A DNA stretch of 64,000 bases from Syntrophobacteraceae bacterium (GCA_018053185.1 JAGPLX010000003.1:1-64000); one strand, 5' to 3'. Positions 34,800 through 44,746 are shown, counted from the first letter of the stretch. A program made the numbers and translations. Notes: a model not told the origin generated them from the letters alone.

Positions 34800-35582
34800 A
34801 TGGATCTTCCCAGACCCTGTTGCCGGAAAATGGGGATGTTCTTGCTTCTGATTGGAATGTTGTTCGGCTGTGCGTCCACCCAGGAAACATCCACTCTACA
34901 ACAAAGTGTGGGAATGTTGCACGAACGGGTCCTGACCCTGGAAAACCGGGTTCACGGCATGGAAGGCCAGACTGGAAAAAGTGCGGATCTCTACGCTCGA
35001 ATCGAGGAACTCCAACTGAAGGTCGGTTCACTCAATGGTCGGATCGAGGAGCTCGACCGGCGTATCGAACACCTGTCGAAGTCTCATGCAGCGGCCCCGG
35101 CGGCTTCCAACGCGGCTCCCGTTTCCGAGCCTCCCTCCTCTTCGGCGGTCGATTCGCCTCGACCGGCCACTGCCTCGCAGCCCGCCATCAGCATCCCTGA
35201 AAAAGAACCCTCGGAGAAGGCGCTCTACGACAAAGCTCTCCAACAGTTTCAACAAGGGCAGTACGAGGGGGCTCGAAGGGACTTTCAGACCTTCCTGAAC
35301 AAGTATCCCAAGTCGGAGCTTGCCGACAATGCCCTGTACTCCATCGGCGAGTGCTACTACGCGGAAAAGCGCTACCAGGACGCCATATCTACCTTCCAGC
35401 AGGTTCTCGATCGCTATCCCAAGGGAAACAAGGTGCCTCACGCTCTGCTCAAGCAAGGATCCGCGTTTCAGGCGCTTGGGGATGCAACGGCCGCAAGGAT
35501 ACTCTATGAACGGCTGTTGGAGAAGTTTCCGGATAGCCCCCAGGCCCAAGCGGCCGAGAAGAAACTCAAGCAGCTGCCGTAG
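34800..35582 (+). CDS. cpoB: CpoB / YbgF, Tol-Pal accessory TPR lipoprotein-like protein
   Basis: A 260-residue protein starting at ATG 34800, behind AGGAAGGAG. The exported N terminus has a lipobox-like LLIGMLFGC. A coiled coil follows (about 35-95), then an Ala/Ser/Pro linker, then three TPR repeats (about 145-258) with the pattern YDKALQQFQQGQYEGARRDF, FLNKYPKSELADNALYSIGECYYA and FQQVLDRYPKG. CpoB coordinates peptidoglycan synthesis with Tol-driven outer-membrane constriction. E. coli CpoB is soluble in the periplasm; the Cys here suggests a lipoprotein variant. Confidence 0.9.
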   Translation: MDLPRPCCRKMGMFLLLIGMLFGCASTQETSTLQQSVGMLHERVLTLENRVHGMEGQTGKSADLYARIEELQLKVGSLNGRIEELDRRIEHLSKSHAAAPAASNAAPVSEPPSSSAVDSPRPATASQPAISIPEKEPSEKALYDKALQQFQQGQYEGARRDFQTFLNKYPKSELADNALYSIGECYYAEKRYQDAISTFQQVLDRYPKGNKVPHALLKQGSAFQALGDATAARILYERLLEKFPDSPQAQAAEKKLKQLP

Positions 35583-35641
35583 AGATTCAAGAGAACTCAA
35601 AGCTCATGGCCTGAGCCCCTGCATAGGATTCCGGATCTTGT

Positions 35642-37594
35642 ATGGATGTGCGTGGAAGTTTGCCGTCCCTTCCATTCTCTCCCGACTCCACGGGGGAAGA
35701 GTGCTCCCGGAATCTGCGCTCGGAATCCTCGGTCATTTTCCCCCGATCCTTTCGCAATGACCTGTTGCCGTCGTACTGCCTGATCTTTTTCCTTTTCCTT
35801 CTCTCGGCAGGGGTCTGCAGTGCCGGGGTCCGGACGGAAAAAGACACTCCCGCTCCTCAGGTTCGCCTGATCCAGTTCAAGGGGGTCCGTTCGGTGCCCG
35901 TATCCGATCTGAAAAAGCTCCTAGCTACCAAGGAAAAGCGGTTCAAGTTTTTCGGGAAAGCTCCTTTGGAGGAAGAGGTCCTTCAAAAGGACCTGGATCT
36001 CATTGTAAAGTACTATCAGAGCAGAGGTTTCTACCACGCTCGGGTTGTGTCCCACCGGGTTGTGCCTCTTGTGGGACGGGATGTGAGGGTTGAGATCGAG
36101 ATCGAGGAAGGGGCGCCCATGCTGGTCTCGGAGATTGTCCTCCGGGTGGATGGTTCGGACAGCGGACCGTGGCATGAAGCATTGGGCTCCTTGATGGCTC
36201 TTCAACCGGGCGAGCGTTTTACGACTCCGGGATATCAGGACACCGAAAAGAAAATCCTTCGCTACCTGGGGGACTGGGGATATCCCAAAGCTCGGGTCGA
36301 AATGAAAGCCATTCTGAACAAGCAAACGAACAGGGCTAGGGTGGAGGTAGAAGTTCAGACAGGTCCCGTGTGTTATGTGGGCGACATTATGGTCGAGGGT
36401 AACGAGACTATTTCGGATCGCGTGATTTTACGGGAGCTCACCTTCAAGAAAGGAGACCGCTACAGCGCGGCCAAAATCTCGGAGAGCCAACAGCGCCTGT
36501 TCAATCTGGATCTTTTTCAATTCGTGGACCTTTTGGTGGAAGACATGGAGACGGAGGGTTCCGTGATTCTTCCCATACGGATTCTGGTCAAAGAGGCGAA
36601 AAAGCAGACTGTGAAGGTGGGGGCCGGCTACGGGACCGAGGACGAGTTCCGTGGACAGGTACAATACGAGATTCGTGATTTTCTAGGCGATGGGCGGCGT
36701 CTTCAAGTCAATGCCAAGGGGAGTTCCCTGGTGCAGTTTCTCGAGGGCAGGCTTTTGCAGCCCCACATGTTTGATCCCCGCAGTAATTTGGTACTCACCG
36801 GTGGAGTGAAGCGTGAGGACCAGGAATCCTTCGAAAATCAAAAGCTCTATGTGAGTCCGCTGCTGAACTACAAGTGGTCCGAGAGTTTCAGCTCCCACAT
36901 CGGGTACAACCTTGAAACCAACCGTCTGCTGGAGGTGGACTTGACCAGGGGAGCCCTGGGTCCGGTAGACGATGAAAACCAAGAATACTATGTTGCCTCC
37001 CTCGTTCTGGGAAACATCCTGGAACGCGTGGACAATACTCTCAATCCCAGGAAGGGATGGCGTTTCCTGCAAAATGTCGAATGGGCCAGCGTCGGTCTGG
37101 GTTCGGAAGTGGATTTCTTTAAACTGGTTCTCGAGGGAAGGGGTTACCTGCCCCTTTGGAAAAACGGGGTCCTTGCGGGAAAGCTCAAGTGGGGAGGCAT
37201 ACAAAAGCTGGAGAACACCCGCGATATTCCCATATTCAAGCGCTTTTTTGCGGGTGGATCCGAGAGCGTGCGCGGTTATCCCTACCAACGGCTGGGTCCG
37301 TTGGACAGGGATGGCAATCCCATCGGGGGCATGACGCTGGTGGAAGGCAGCCTCGAGTGGCGCTTTCCTATCCGGCGTTCGATCGAAGGGGTTTTTTTCT
37401 TTGATTTTGGGAATGTCTACGATGAGAGCTTCCACTTAGGTGTGGATGATTTGCGGTACACCGGCGGTTGCGGGGTTCGTTACCTGACCCCCGTGGGCCC
37501 GTTGAGGCTGGACATCGGCTATCAGCTAAACCCCCCGGACCAGGACTTCTTCAATCCCTACCAGTTTCATTTCAGCATTGGTCAAGCCTTTTAG
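35642..37594 (+). CDS. TamA/BamA-family outer-membrane protein (Omp85)
   Basis: A 650-residue protein. An internal signal-like segment lies near residues 42-62 (YCLIFFLFLLSAGVCSA), then about three POTRA domains (residues 75-320; IQFKGVRSVPVSDLKKLL, YYQSRGFYHARVV, VGDIMVEGNETISDRVILREL). The 16-strand barrel carries the conserved RGY of the inner loop (SESVRGYPYQRLG, near 541) and a C-terminal FHFSIGQAF. Three POTRA domains fit TamA better than BamA, which has five. TamA normally works with TamB, but no tamB follows. The gene may act with the adjacent Tol system or be a second BamA-like assembly factor. Confidence 0.88.
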   Translation: MDVRGSLPSLPFSPDSTGEECSRNLRSESSVIFPRSFRNDLLPSYCLIFFLFLLSAGVCSAGVRTEKDTPAPQVRLIQFKGVRSVPVSDLKKLLATKEKRFKFFGKAPLEEEVLQKDLDLIVKYYQSRGFYHARVVSHRVVPLVGRDVRVEIEIEEGAPMLVSEIVLRVDGSDSGPWHEALGSLMALQPGERFTTPGYQDTEKKILRYLGDWGYPKARVEMKAILNKQTNRARVEVEVQTGPVCYVGDIMVEGNETISDRVILRELTFKKGDRYSAAKISESQQRLFNLDLFQFVDLLVEDMETEGSVILPIRILVKEAKKQTVKVGAGYGTEDEFRGQVQYEIRDFLGDGRRLQVNAKGSSLVQFLEGRLLQPHMFDPRSNLVLTGGVKREDQESFENQKLYVSPLLNYKWSESFSSHIGYNLETNRLLEVDLTRGALGPVDDENQEYYVASLVLGNILERVDNTLNPRKGWRFLQNVEWASVGLGSEVDFFKLVLEGRGYLPLWKNGVLAGKLKWGGIQKLENTRDIPIFKRFFAGGSESVRGYPYQRLGPLDRDGNPIGGMTLVEGSLEWRFPIRRSIEGVFFFDFGNVYDESFHLGVDDLRYTGGCGVRYLTPVGPLRLDIGYQLNPPDQDFFNPYQFHFSIGQAF

Positions 37595-38274
37595 GCCCGA
37601 CCTGGCGACATTGCCCGAGCCCCTGGGTCCACGGGGAGAGGGTTGGTCAGGCTTCCTCGAAGGATGGGGCCTGGGAAACGAACGGGGCCTATTTCCATGC
37701 TGGCCGGGACTGTGTGGCATAAGACCTGGGTCAAAAAGTCGAGGGGATTCTCGCCAGAGGGGCGCCATGGGTGGATGAGGCTCGAAGAGACATCCCCACA
37801 TGGGGTCCTTTTTGGCTTTGAAGAAAAGAGAGCTTCTGCGGAGGAGGACGCTCGCTCGTTGGCCCGCCAAGGTCGTTTCCGAGCGGGGTCCTGAGGGCCC
37901 GGGAGACCCTCATGGACCCAGGGAAACTATCTCCCCCACAACCGCTTTGACACAGCCGAAATTCCCTCGCCGTCATGGATCAGCACATAGCGGCATCGTT
38001 CGGCGCTTGCATAAAACAAACAGGGCACTCGGTTCGGGATTGGAGTTCCTTTCGGCATACCCGACACAACCCGTCGATCCATGGGCGAAAGTTCACCCCT
38101 TTGACCCTCCTCAGGATACGCGGGCGGGATGCGTGATTCGGATCATCCGGCGACTTCCCGAAAGCTTTTCAGAAGATCCTCTTGCAGATGTTCTTGGAGT
38201 GGAAATAATAGGGATCAAATTCCCCCTCCTCTACTCGTTCACGGCTTTTGCCATGTTCTTGCAGATCACATGGG
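37595..38274. other. Gene-free stretch after the Omp85 gene
   Basis: About 680 bases separate the plus-strand Omp85 gene from the convergent dfx gene. Frames of up to 190 codons are open but have no domain-like sequence and partly run antisense to dfx. GC content drops from about 38150 on, matching the lower-GC dfx-tpx segment. I see nothing to annotate. Confidence 0.5.
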
Positions 38275-38658
38275 CTATACCGAAGCTTTCCAGAGGCCGT
38301 GGAGATTGCAGTATTCCCTCACGGTGTAAGTGCCCGCTGGTACACAGAACACCGCCTCCGGGGCATCGCCCGGCTTGAGAAACTGACGGTAGGCCTTGCC
38401 TTGCGCATCAATGACCTCAACCCACTCGATGTAGTGCTTCTCTTCCATGGGATGCGCAACGCTCCCTACTTTTACTTTGAGGCTTCCCTCTCCTGACTCG
38501 GCAACGGGAACGTGTTTCTCCTTTGCGGCATCCACGGTGTTTTCCACGAAAAGCTTCATCGGCTGTCCACAACACACGAGCTCCCCTTTACCACTGTGGA
38601 GCACTTCCACGATGTTGCCACAAAGTTCGCATTTATACACCTGAAGCCTTTCTGCCAT
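38275..38658 (-). CDS. dfx: Desulfoferrodoxin (superoxide reductase)
   Basis: A 127-residue two-domain protein from ATG 38658 (GGAGGG upstream). The N-terminal desulforedoxin-like domain has CELC and VCCGQP for the Fe(Cys)4 centre. The C-terminal domain holds the catalytic Fe(His)4Cys site: His in EKHVPV, His in [12 protein letters not shown], and Cys/His in [11 protein letters not shown]. It reduces superoxide to hydrogen peroxide without making oxygen, typically using rubredoxin as donor. It lies 27 bases after tpx on the same strand, so peroxide removal and superoxide removal are probably expressed together. Confidence 0.95.
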   Translation of the reverse strand: MAERLQVYKCELCGNIVEVLHSGKGELVCCGQPMKLFVENTVDAAKEKHVPVAESGEGSLKVKVGSVAHPMEEKHYIEWVEVIDAQGKAYRQFLKPGDAPEAVFCVPAGTYTVREYCNLHGLWKASV

Positions 38659-38685
38659 TGTTCTTCCCTCCTTGTGTATGTACAC

Positions 38686-39201
38686 TCATGCAAGACAACC
38701 TTTCACCACAGCCAGCACAGCCTCGTAGTTCGGCTCACCGCCCACCTCCGGCACAATTTCCCTGTACTGGATCACGCCATCCTTGGATACCACGAAGACA
38801 GCTCTGGCGAGAAGCCGTAGATCCTTGATGAGCACCCCATAGTTTCTCCCAAACGAGGCGATACGGTGGTCGGAGAGGGTCACCACTCTCCCTTTCCCAG
38901 GATCAATGCCCGTCGCTCCACACCATCTCTTCTGCGCGAAGGGGAGATCCATGCTGATGACGAGTACCACCACATCATCACTGAGTGTGGTCACTGCTTC
39001 GTTGAATTTCCGTGCCTCAATGTCACAGACCGGGGTGTCAAGCGACGGAACCGATGCGAGAATGATGACCTTTCCACGGTACGAGTCGAGAGTCACCGCC
39101 TGTAAATCCGTAGTCACGAGCTCCGCATTCGGTGCCCGTTCCCCTACCTTTACCTCATTCCCTTCGAGTTCTACAGGGTTCCCTCCGAGCGTCACCTTCA
39201 T
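38686..39201 (-). CDS. tpx: Thiol peroxidase (Tpx-type peroxiredoxin)
   Basis: A 171-residue peroxiredoxin. The peroxidatic Cys is in the Tpx signature VPSLDTPVC (about residues 51-59), with the resolving Cys in QKRWCGATG. It starts MKVTLGGNPVELEGNEVKVGE, as the family does. It reduces hydrogen peroxide and alkyl peroxides with thioredoxin as donor. It pairs naturally with the superoxide reductase gene immediately downstream, which makes peroxide. Confidence 0.95.
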   Translation of the reverse strand: MKVTLGGNPVELEGNEVKVGERAPNAELVTTDLQAVTLDSYRGKVIILASVPSLDTPVCDIEARKFNEAVTTLSDDVVVLVISMDLPFAQKRWCGATGIDPGKGRVVTLSDHRIASFGRNYGVLIKDLRLLARAVFVVSKDGVIQYREIVPEVGGEPNYEAVLAVVKGCLA

Positions 39202-39286
39202 GCTTTTTCTCCTTAGTTGGTGTTTTCCCGATGATACTCAAAACAATAATTTGCTGTGGAGTTTTTTCAAGGGAAGGTATGGAAAT

Positions 39287-40177
39287 TTAATAGAGGGCGA
39301 GAGTAACGCGGAATTTTTCCACAAGGCTTACTGGATGGTAGGAGAGTTTCGCCCGGCGAAGTCCCTCATTATCCAGGTCTTGCTCTCTATTGACGAATGG
39401 GAAGGCTGCCCACAGTCGCTCGCAACACTGCTGATTGATCGCAACATAGATTCCCCTGATTGCGGGGTTTGCCTTCTCAAAGTGGACAACCACGGTGTCT
39501 TTGGTCAGGGGTTCTCCTACGGAAAAAGCCTGGACTTCACCATCTACGATGAGCACTCCACCCATGAGAGAAAGTTCCTGGTAGTGGGTGAGGCATTTTT
39601 TTACCGCCTTCCACTCTCCCTGGAGCCCAAGGTCGTCTTTACAGCGTTTGAACCGACACCATGCATCAGCGAGCGCAAGTGAACGGGCGAGATGTTCGTT
39701 TCCAAGCACTTCAAAGTGGGCGTGGTAAGAATGTTGGAAGGCATTGAGGTGGTTTTTCTTTCCGTGGTATTTCCGTCCCGAGAGTGCGATGAGATCTTCC
39801 GTACGGTAGAGATAGTCGAAGTGTTCCCTCATTGGCTCCACGACGAAACTTTCATCGCGGGAGAGTTCCTCAATGAGCCTCCTGTCTGCGCGTTCAATGG
39901 CGCTATGGGGAGATCCTCCCTCTTCCCGCAACCACTCGAGTACCTCTCTCACCACCTTTCCCCTTCCAGGGGGACCCACCGGGGGGAGCGCCCACCTTTT
40001 CCCATCGGGTGCTCGTCCTCCAATGACAAGCCAATCGCCGAAAAAATCCCATACGAAGTTATAGTGCTCTTGCCAGATGAAGAGGTTCGTAAACGTGAGT
40101 TCCGATATGTCGGGTTGATATGCCTGAAGCACACGAGTAATGAGCTCTCGGTCATCGAGAGTTACCGGCTTCATCAT
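39287..40177 (-). CDS. DUF2156 / GNAT-fold protein
   Basis: A 296-residue soluble protein from ATG 40177. The pattern MKPVTLDDRELITRVLQAYQPDISELTFTNLFIWQ, then YLYRTEDLIALSGRKYHGKKNHLNAFQ and the C-terminal NQQCCERLWAAFPFVNREQDLDNEGLRRAKLSYHPVSLVEKF matches the DUF2156 family, which shares the double-GNAT fold of lysyl-phosphatidylglycerol synthase C-terminal domains. The membrane flippase part of MprF is absent, so this is the stand-alone cytoplasmic form, with unknown substrate. It precedes tpx and dfx by 85 bases on the same strand. Confidence 0.8.
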   Translation of the reverse strand: MMKPVTLDDRELITRVLQAYQPDISELTFTNLFIWQEHYNFVWDFFGDWLVIGGRAPDGKRWALPPVGPPGRGKVVREVLEWLREEGGSPHSAIERADRRLIEELSRDESFVVEPMREHFDYLYRTEDLIALSGRKYHGKKNHLNAFQHSYHAHFEVLGNEHLARSLALADAWCRFKRCKDDLGLQGEWKAVKKCLTHYQELSLMGGVLIVDGEVQAFSVGEPLTKDTVVVHFEKANPAIRGIYVAINQQCCERLWAAFPFVNREQDLDNEGLRRAKLSYHPVSLVEKFRVTLALY

Positions 40178-40690
40178 CGTTTTTCCCCCTGTCCCTGTAA
40201 TGTTCAGGTGAGGTGATAAACCTGAATCCGTGAGATGGAATTCACAAACTCTACATGAAGTTGAATTTGTTGGTAAAGCCAGAATCTGCATCTTATCTTC
40301 TGGGTGAAAAAATCGCTAGAAAAAAATGCAGTACAATCAATGGCTTGAGTCGATTTTGATTGATGTACGCTCACGGATTCAGGATAAAGTGGTAAGAAAT
40401 CGCTTTGTCAGGGCTCTTGGATAGGGGTGTTGTCGATGCTGTCCCAGCAGTCCCCGGAGGTAACCTGAATGGCCGAAACCTCTACAAGAGTACTCAGCGT
40501 TCTGCATTTACATACCGGAGCCAAATGTAGAGAATCCAATAAATTAGTACAGCATTTCATGATTACGGTGACCTGTTGGAATATAGATATGGCCTGTTGA
40601 CTATGCAGCAGGCTCACAAAAATACGAAACCGTATTTATGAAATGAAGCACTCAGCCTCATTTTTCCCTGGAATTACTGCCCGGGAATAT
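40178..40690. other. AT-rich gene-free stretch
   Basis: About 510 bases, clearly AT-richer than the flanks, upstream of the DUF2156-tpx-dfx run. Its promoter should be here, but I see no convincing box pair. Short minus-strand frames (for example 40408-40617) show no domain. Together with dfx-tpx it makes a lower-GC block of about 2.5 kb. Confidence 0.45.
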
Positions 40691-40721
40691 CCCCCGTTCC
40701 TGCACTCGTGCAGAACGGGGG
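40691..40721. terminator. Hairpin at the end of lptD
   Basis: CCCCCGTTC and GAACGGGGG flank a smaller TGCA/TGCA stem, giving a nearly perfect 13-bp hairpin two bases beyond the lptD stop. It lacks a T run. It probably ends or stabilises the lptD transcript. Confidence 0.6.
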
Positions 40722-40723
40722 AA

Positions 40724-43036
40724 TCAATGCATTCCGCCGGGGAGTCCTTCCCCGCGGTAAGTGCGGATACCTCCCAGGGTCCCAATTCCCAGCAGGTTTA
40801 CGCTAAAAGCTATGCGCTGGTCCCTGTCTTCCTTTTCATACATCAGGCCCACGCCCCAACACCCACTCTGGTACAGAACTCCGTAGCCCTGGGAGAACAA
40901 GTCGGCCTTGTCCAGGGAATAGTCATGGTAGGTGGTGAAGAAAACATTGGGTATAACCTTCAAGTAGAGCTGCGGAATGATCTCGTCCACTTGCACGTCT
41001 TTTCGATACCGGTAGTCCAGTCTCATAACGTGACCCCGTCCACTGTCCAACGTCATCAACACATCCTGCTGTAGCACGTCTCCTTGATCCGGGGAGATGG
41101 TCGTATCGTAGGATAGAGTCAGGTATCGCTTGGGCATCACATCGAGGCGCATCCCGATCTCACCGAACCCCTCATTTCCCGTGGATACCATATCGAGCTG
41201 CGGGTCGGGGTTGAACCAACGGTCCTGGACCACTTCCGGAGGCTTTTCAATATGATAGGTCTGAAAGATTTTGAACCGTGCGATCTCCCGGTAGTCCGAA
41301 ACAGGATTCCCCTGGGCATTCGTCAAGGATTCCTTGGTGGTGAGGAAGGTCGAGAACCCGTACCGGAAGTCATTGCGACTCAGGTCCTGATCCAGCCGAT
41401 CAAAACGAGGGAGGAAACCCTGGTAGCCCTGGGGAGCGTACTCGTAGCTGAACTCGGGACGAAAGGCGTGCTGCACCGCCACGAAATTGCCAATCTTCAT
41501 CGGATACACGCGATTCACCCGGCTGCTCATCTCCACACGAACGTCCGGAAAGAAATGTTCCTGCCACTGACTTCGAGAACTCTGCTCCCAGTCCACCCAG
41601 TATGAGGTGGAGCGGACGCCAAAGGAAGGCTCGATGTCCAGGTAATTCCGCCAGTGCATGGGGTAATGCAGCCTCGGGAGAAGATCGAGGCGAGTTCCCC
41701 GGTCTCCATCCCGGCGCCAGTAATTCGTCAACGAACTGTCCAGAGTGTAATAAAAGGGCAGGTTTGGAATTTCACTGGCCGCCATATTGAAATAGAGAGT
41801 CGGCATCTTTTGAAGGGTCACATCCTCCTTGGAATCTTCCAGCTGATCCCAGTAGCGCACATCCATCGCCAGGAGGGCCGAATCATGGCGCTGATCCAGG
41901 TACAGGCTCGATTCTCGTACAACGCTGCCCTTGTCGAAAAGCAAGCCCCTGCCGAAATGGTCCTGGAAGGCTCGATCGGAAAAACTATAGGATACGGACC
42001 CCCCTCGAAACTCATTGAGAAAATTCTTGTCACTGACAAGATCCAGGTCCAGCCGTCCTTCTATGTTGTCGGGGAGTTGAAAATTGTGCCTCGCTCGAAC
42101 CCAGTACCGATCCTTTTGCTCGAAAGGATATCCTTCGTGCTCCAGATGGCCTTTGTCTGCCTGATCCCTCAAGTAGTTTGCCTGCCAGATTCCTTCGCCC
42201 CATCTTTCGTTGACCAGGCGGAATTCAGCGCCGCTCATCCATCCTCTCTCCTCCATATAGCGACCATAAAGAGTCAGGTCCATGTCCTGGCGGATAGCCC
42301 AATAGAACGGCACTTCCACTCCCATTCCGTTGAGATCTGAATATTGTGCCCATGGAAGCAGGAACCCCGATTGGCGTTCCTTCAGGACCGGCACTCGCAA
42401 ATAGGGCAGATAGAAGATGGGGACGTTTCTAACCCAGAAGGAGGTGTCTCTCGCCGTGGCCTGTCCACCGATGTCCACCTTCATCCGGTCGTACCGGATC
42501 TTCCAGTCCGAATCGGCGGGATCACAACTGGTGAGGAATCCGTTCTTCAGCTCGAATTGCTGGGGACCGACTTTGGAGATGCGCTCTCCACTTACATAAA
42601 ACTTGTTCTGGGAGAAATAGGCCAGCCCACCGTCCACACAGCCCGTTTCATGATCCAAGTTCCATACGATATGCTCCCCACGGAGCCAGTCCTGTCGGTA
42701 CTGGAGGTACACATTCCCCCAAAGCTCGACTTGTCTTCGCTCCCCGTTGAGTTCTGCCCAATCTGCAAGCATGATCCGGTCCGGGGCGGTGATTCGAACC
42801 TCTCCCCAGGCCTCGTAGGTATTTCGGTTCTGATCGTACGTGAGATGAGCCGCCTCGATTTTCCATTCGAGATGAGGAGGACCGGCAAGTTTCTTTGTGC
42901 CCAACCCCGGAAAGAGCTGGGTCTTGGTCTGATCTGCCATACCGGAAGCGGGATTTGCAGCGGAAGCGCCAAACCAGCACAGGACGCAGACGAGAGTCCA
43001 TCGGATTGCCTTGGCACGAAGCATACCTGCTGCCAT
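40724..43036 (-). CDS. lptD: LPS-assembly outer-membrane protein LptD
   Basis: A 770-residue protein with a signal peptide (about 1-28), an N-terminal OstA-type jellyroll domain (AAHLTYDQNRNTYEAWGEVRITAPDRIMLADWAELNGERRQVELWGNVYL) and a large beta-barrel. Typical barrel segments are PIFYLPYLRVPV, SGFLLPWAQYSDLNGMGVEVPFYWAI and FNPDPQLDMVSTGNEGFGE. With LptE it inserts lipopolysaccharide in the outer leaflet. Two Cys (SCDP and the second in GCVDGG) remain in the N-terminal half. It starts at ATG 43036, with GGGGAG upstream, 35 bases after folC. Confidence 0.93.
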   Translation of the reverse strand: MAAGMLRAKAIRWTLVCVLCWFGASAANPASGMADQTKTQLFPGLGTKKLAGPPHLEWKIEAAHLTYDQNRNTYEAWGEVRITAPDRIMLADWAELNGERRQVELWGNVYLQYRQDWLRGEHIVWNLDHETGCVDGGLAYFSQNKFYVSGERISKVGPQQFELKNGFLTSCDPADSDWKIRYDRMKVDIGGQATARDTSFWVRNVPIFYLPYLRVPVLKERQSGFLLPWAQYSDLNGMGVEVPFYWAIRQDMDLTLYGRYMEERGWMSGAEFRLVNERWGEGIWQANYLRDQADKGHLEHEGYPFEQKDRYWVRARHNFQLPDNIEGRLDLDLVSDKNFLNEFRGGSVSYSFSDRAFQDHFGRGLLFDKGSVVRESSLYLDQRHDSALLAMDVRYWDQLEDSKEDVTLQKMPTLYFNMAASEIPNLPFYYTLDSSLTNYWRRDGDRGTRLDLLPRLHYPMHWRNYLDIEPSFGVRSTSYWVDWEQSSRSQWQEHFFPDVRVEMSSRVNRVYPMKIGNFVAVQHAFRPEFSYEYAPQGYQGFLPRFDRLDQDLSRNDFRYGFSTFLTTKESLTNAQGNPVSDYREIARFKIFQTYHIEKPPEVVQDRWFNPDPQLDMVSTGNEGFGEIGMRLDVMPKRYLTLSYDTTISPDQGDVLQQDVLMTLDSGRGHVMRLDYRYRKDVQVDEIIPQLYLKVIPNVFFTTYHDYSLDKADLFSQGYGVLYQSGCWGVGLMYEKEDRDQRIAFSVNLLGIGTLGGIRTYRGEGLPGGMH

Positions 43037-43071
43037 ATCTCCCCTCGAACTCGGAGCCTCGGACCCCTTGG

Positions 43072-44358
43072 CTATTCCGGAAGCGTAGGTTCTCCAAAGA
43101 GTTCCTTGACTTCCCCCGCAAAATATAGAGATCCCGTGATGCAGATGAGGTCTTCTGGACCCGCCAGGTGCTTCGCCTGTTCAATGGCCGATGCCGGATC
43201 CGGAATGACGTAATGTTTTCGAATGTAGGACCGTGCCAGACGCCGTAATTCCTCAGGATTGGCCGCGCGAACGTAACGCGGCCGCGTGAAAATGGCCGTC
43301 TCCGCCAAGGGCAGCAGCTTTCGAAAAATCCCCCGGATATCCTTGTCCGCCATAATCCCCAACACCAGGTGAAGATAGCGATAGGAGTAGGAATTCTTCA
43401 GAGCTTCACGCAAGGATTCGGCACCTTGGGGATTGTGAGCTCCGTCCAAAATGACCAGAGGATTTTCCTGCAATTTCTCCAGTCTTGCCGGCCAAAACAC
43501 TTGCGAGAGCCCTCTCCGGATTGCTTCGCCGTCCAGAGAGATACCACCCTGTTTTTCAATGACTTCCAGGGCAGCAAGGGCCAAGGCTGCGTTGCCGGTT
43601 TGATGCGGCCCCTCGAGAGGCAGTGGAAGGGCGGGCCATTGACGCCTCATTCCCGAGTATTTAAAAGTGCCGTCCCCATTCCGACGCACCCGAAAATCCC
43701 GACCGATACGGAACAAGGGTGCCGCATGCTTCAAGCAGGAGGCCTTGAGAATCCCCTGCACGACGGGTTGGCGGGCCCCCGTCACCACGGGGACCCCCTC
43801 CTTGATGATTCCCGCCTTTTCCCTCGCAATGGACGAGAGAGTGCTGCCCAGGTATTGCTGATGGTCAAAGGAGATGTTGGTCACAAGGCACACCTCGGGG
43901 TGGATCACGTTGGTGGCATCCAGTCGGCCGCCCATCCCCACCTCGATGACGGCCCAGTCCGCTTTTTCCTCGGCGAAGTAGGCAAACGCCATGGCGGTCA
44001 CCGCCTCAAAGAAGGTGGGAGGCTCCCTGGGATCCAGGGTGGGATGAATTTTCTGAAAAACCTCCATAATCCGCTGGGGCGCCACTTCCACATCATTCAT
44101 GCGAAATCTTTCGGTAAAGCGGACGAGGTGTGGAGACGTATACAGGCCGACTCGAAAACCATGTTCCTTGAGAACGCTCGAGAGCATGGCCGCCGTGGAG
44201 CCCTTGCCGTTAGTGCCGGCAATATGAATGGACCGGAACCGACGGTGAGGATTCCCCAACCTGGCAAGAAGGTTCTCCGTGCCGTTCAGGCCGAACTTGA
44301 TCCCGTATTTCTGCAATCCGTACAGGTAGCGGATTGACTCCTGATAGGCTGACAGCAA
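43072..44358 (-). CDS. folC: Folylpolyglutamate / dihydrofolate synthase
   Basis: A 428-residue Mur-ligase-fold enzyme. ATP loop AGTNGKGSTAAMLSSVL, then YTSPHLVRFTERFRMN, EVGMGGRLDATNV, SFDHQQYLGSTLSSIAREKAGIIKEG and ILDGAHNPQGAESL all fit FolC. It adds glutamate to dihydropteroate or tetrahydrofolate. It starts with TTG 44358 preceded by GGAAGGAAG. The gene before it on the same strand is nearly 400 bases away. In many genomes folC follows accD, but not here. Confidence 0.95.
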   Translation of the reverse strand: MLSAYQESIRYLYGLQKYGIKFGLNGTENLLARLGNPHRRFRSIHIAGTNGKGSTAAMLSSVLKEHGFRVGLYTSPHLVRFTERFRMNDVEVAPQRIMEVFQKIHPTLDPREPPTFFEAVTAMAFAYFAEEKADWAVIEVGMGGRLDATNVIHPEVCLVTNISFDHQQYLGSTLSSIAREKAGIIKEGVPVVTGARQPVVQGILKASCLKHAAPLFRIGRDFRVRRNGDGTFKYSGMRRQWPALPLPLEGPHQTGNAALALAALEVIEKQGGISLDGEAIRRGLSQVFWPARLEKLQENPLVILDGAHNPQGAESLREALKNSYSYRYLHLVLGIMADKDIRGIFRKLLPLAETAIFTRPRYVRAANPEELRRLARSYIRKHYVIPDPASAIEQAKHLAGPEDLICITGSLYFAGEVKELFGEPTLPE

Positions 44359-44746
44359 GCCGATTCTTCCTTCCGATCAGGTTTTGCGTATTCAAGAAAG
44401 TGTATTCGGGATCTGGGGATCTAATACCACAATTCCAGGAAGGAAAAAACGATGAATGTTCCAGCTCGGGACTCGCGGTCTCCCTCCGGCATGAGGGTGG
44501 AAGTCTCGTGAAAAGAGAGGAAGAGGGCTTATGTCCTCGAGTCTTCGATGGAGCCCTCCGAATAAAGCCTTTCAATTGCAGGGCCGCGCCGAGGCAGTGG
44601 GAATCAAAAAAGATTTGTCATTCAAGCATTCCTTTTCCCGACTACGGCCCACGCTGCACGCCGCTGCTCTCCCGATACCGACAGCAGCTCCCCGAGGCAA
44701 CGGCCAGAGAAGGCAGCCGGGGAGGAAATATCTTCCGTACGGCCCG
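44359..44746. other. Gene-free stretch between folC and the ACT gene
   Basis: About 390 bases of upstream sequence for folC and downstream sequence for the ACT gene. No coding frame, hairpin or repeat stands out. Confidence 0.45.
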
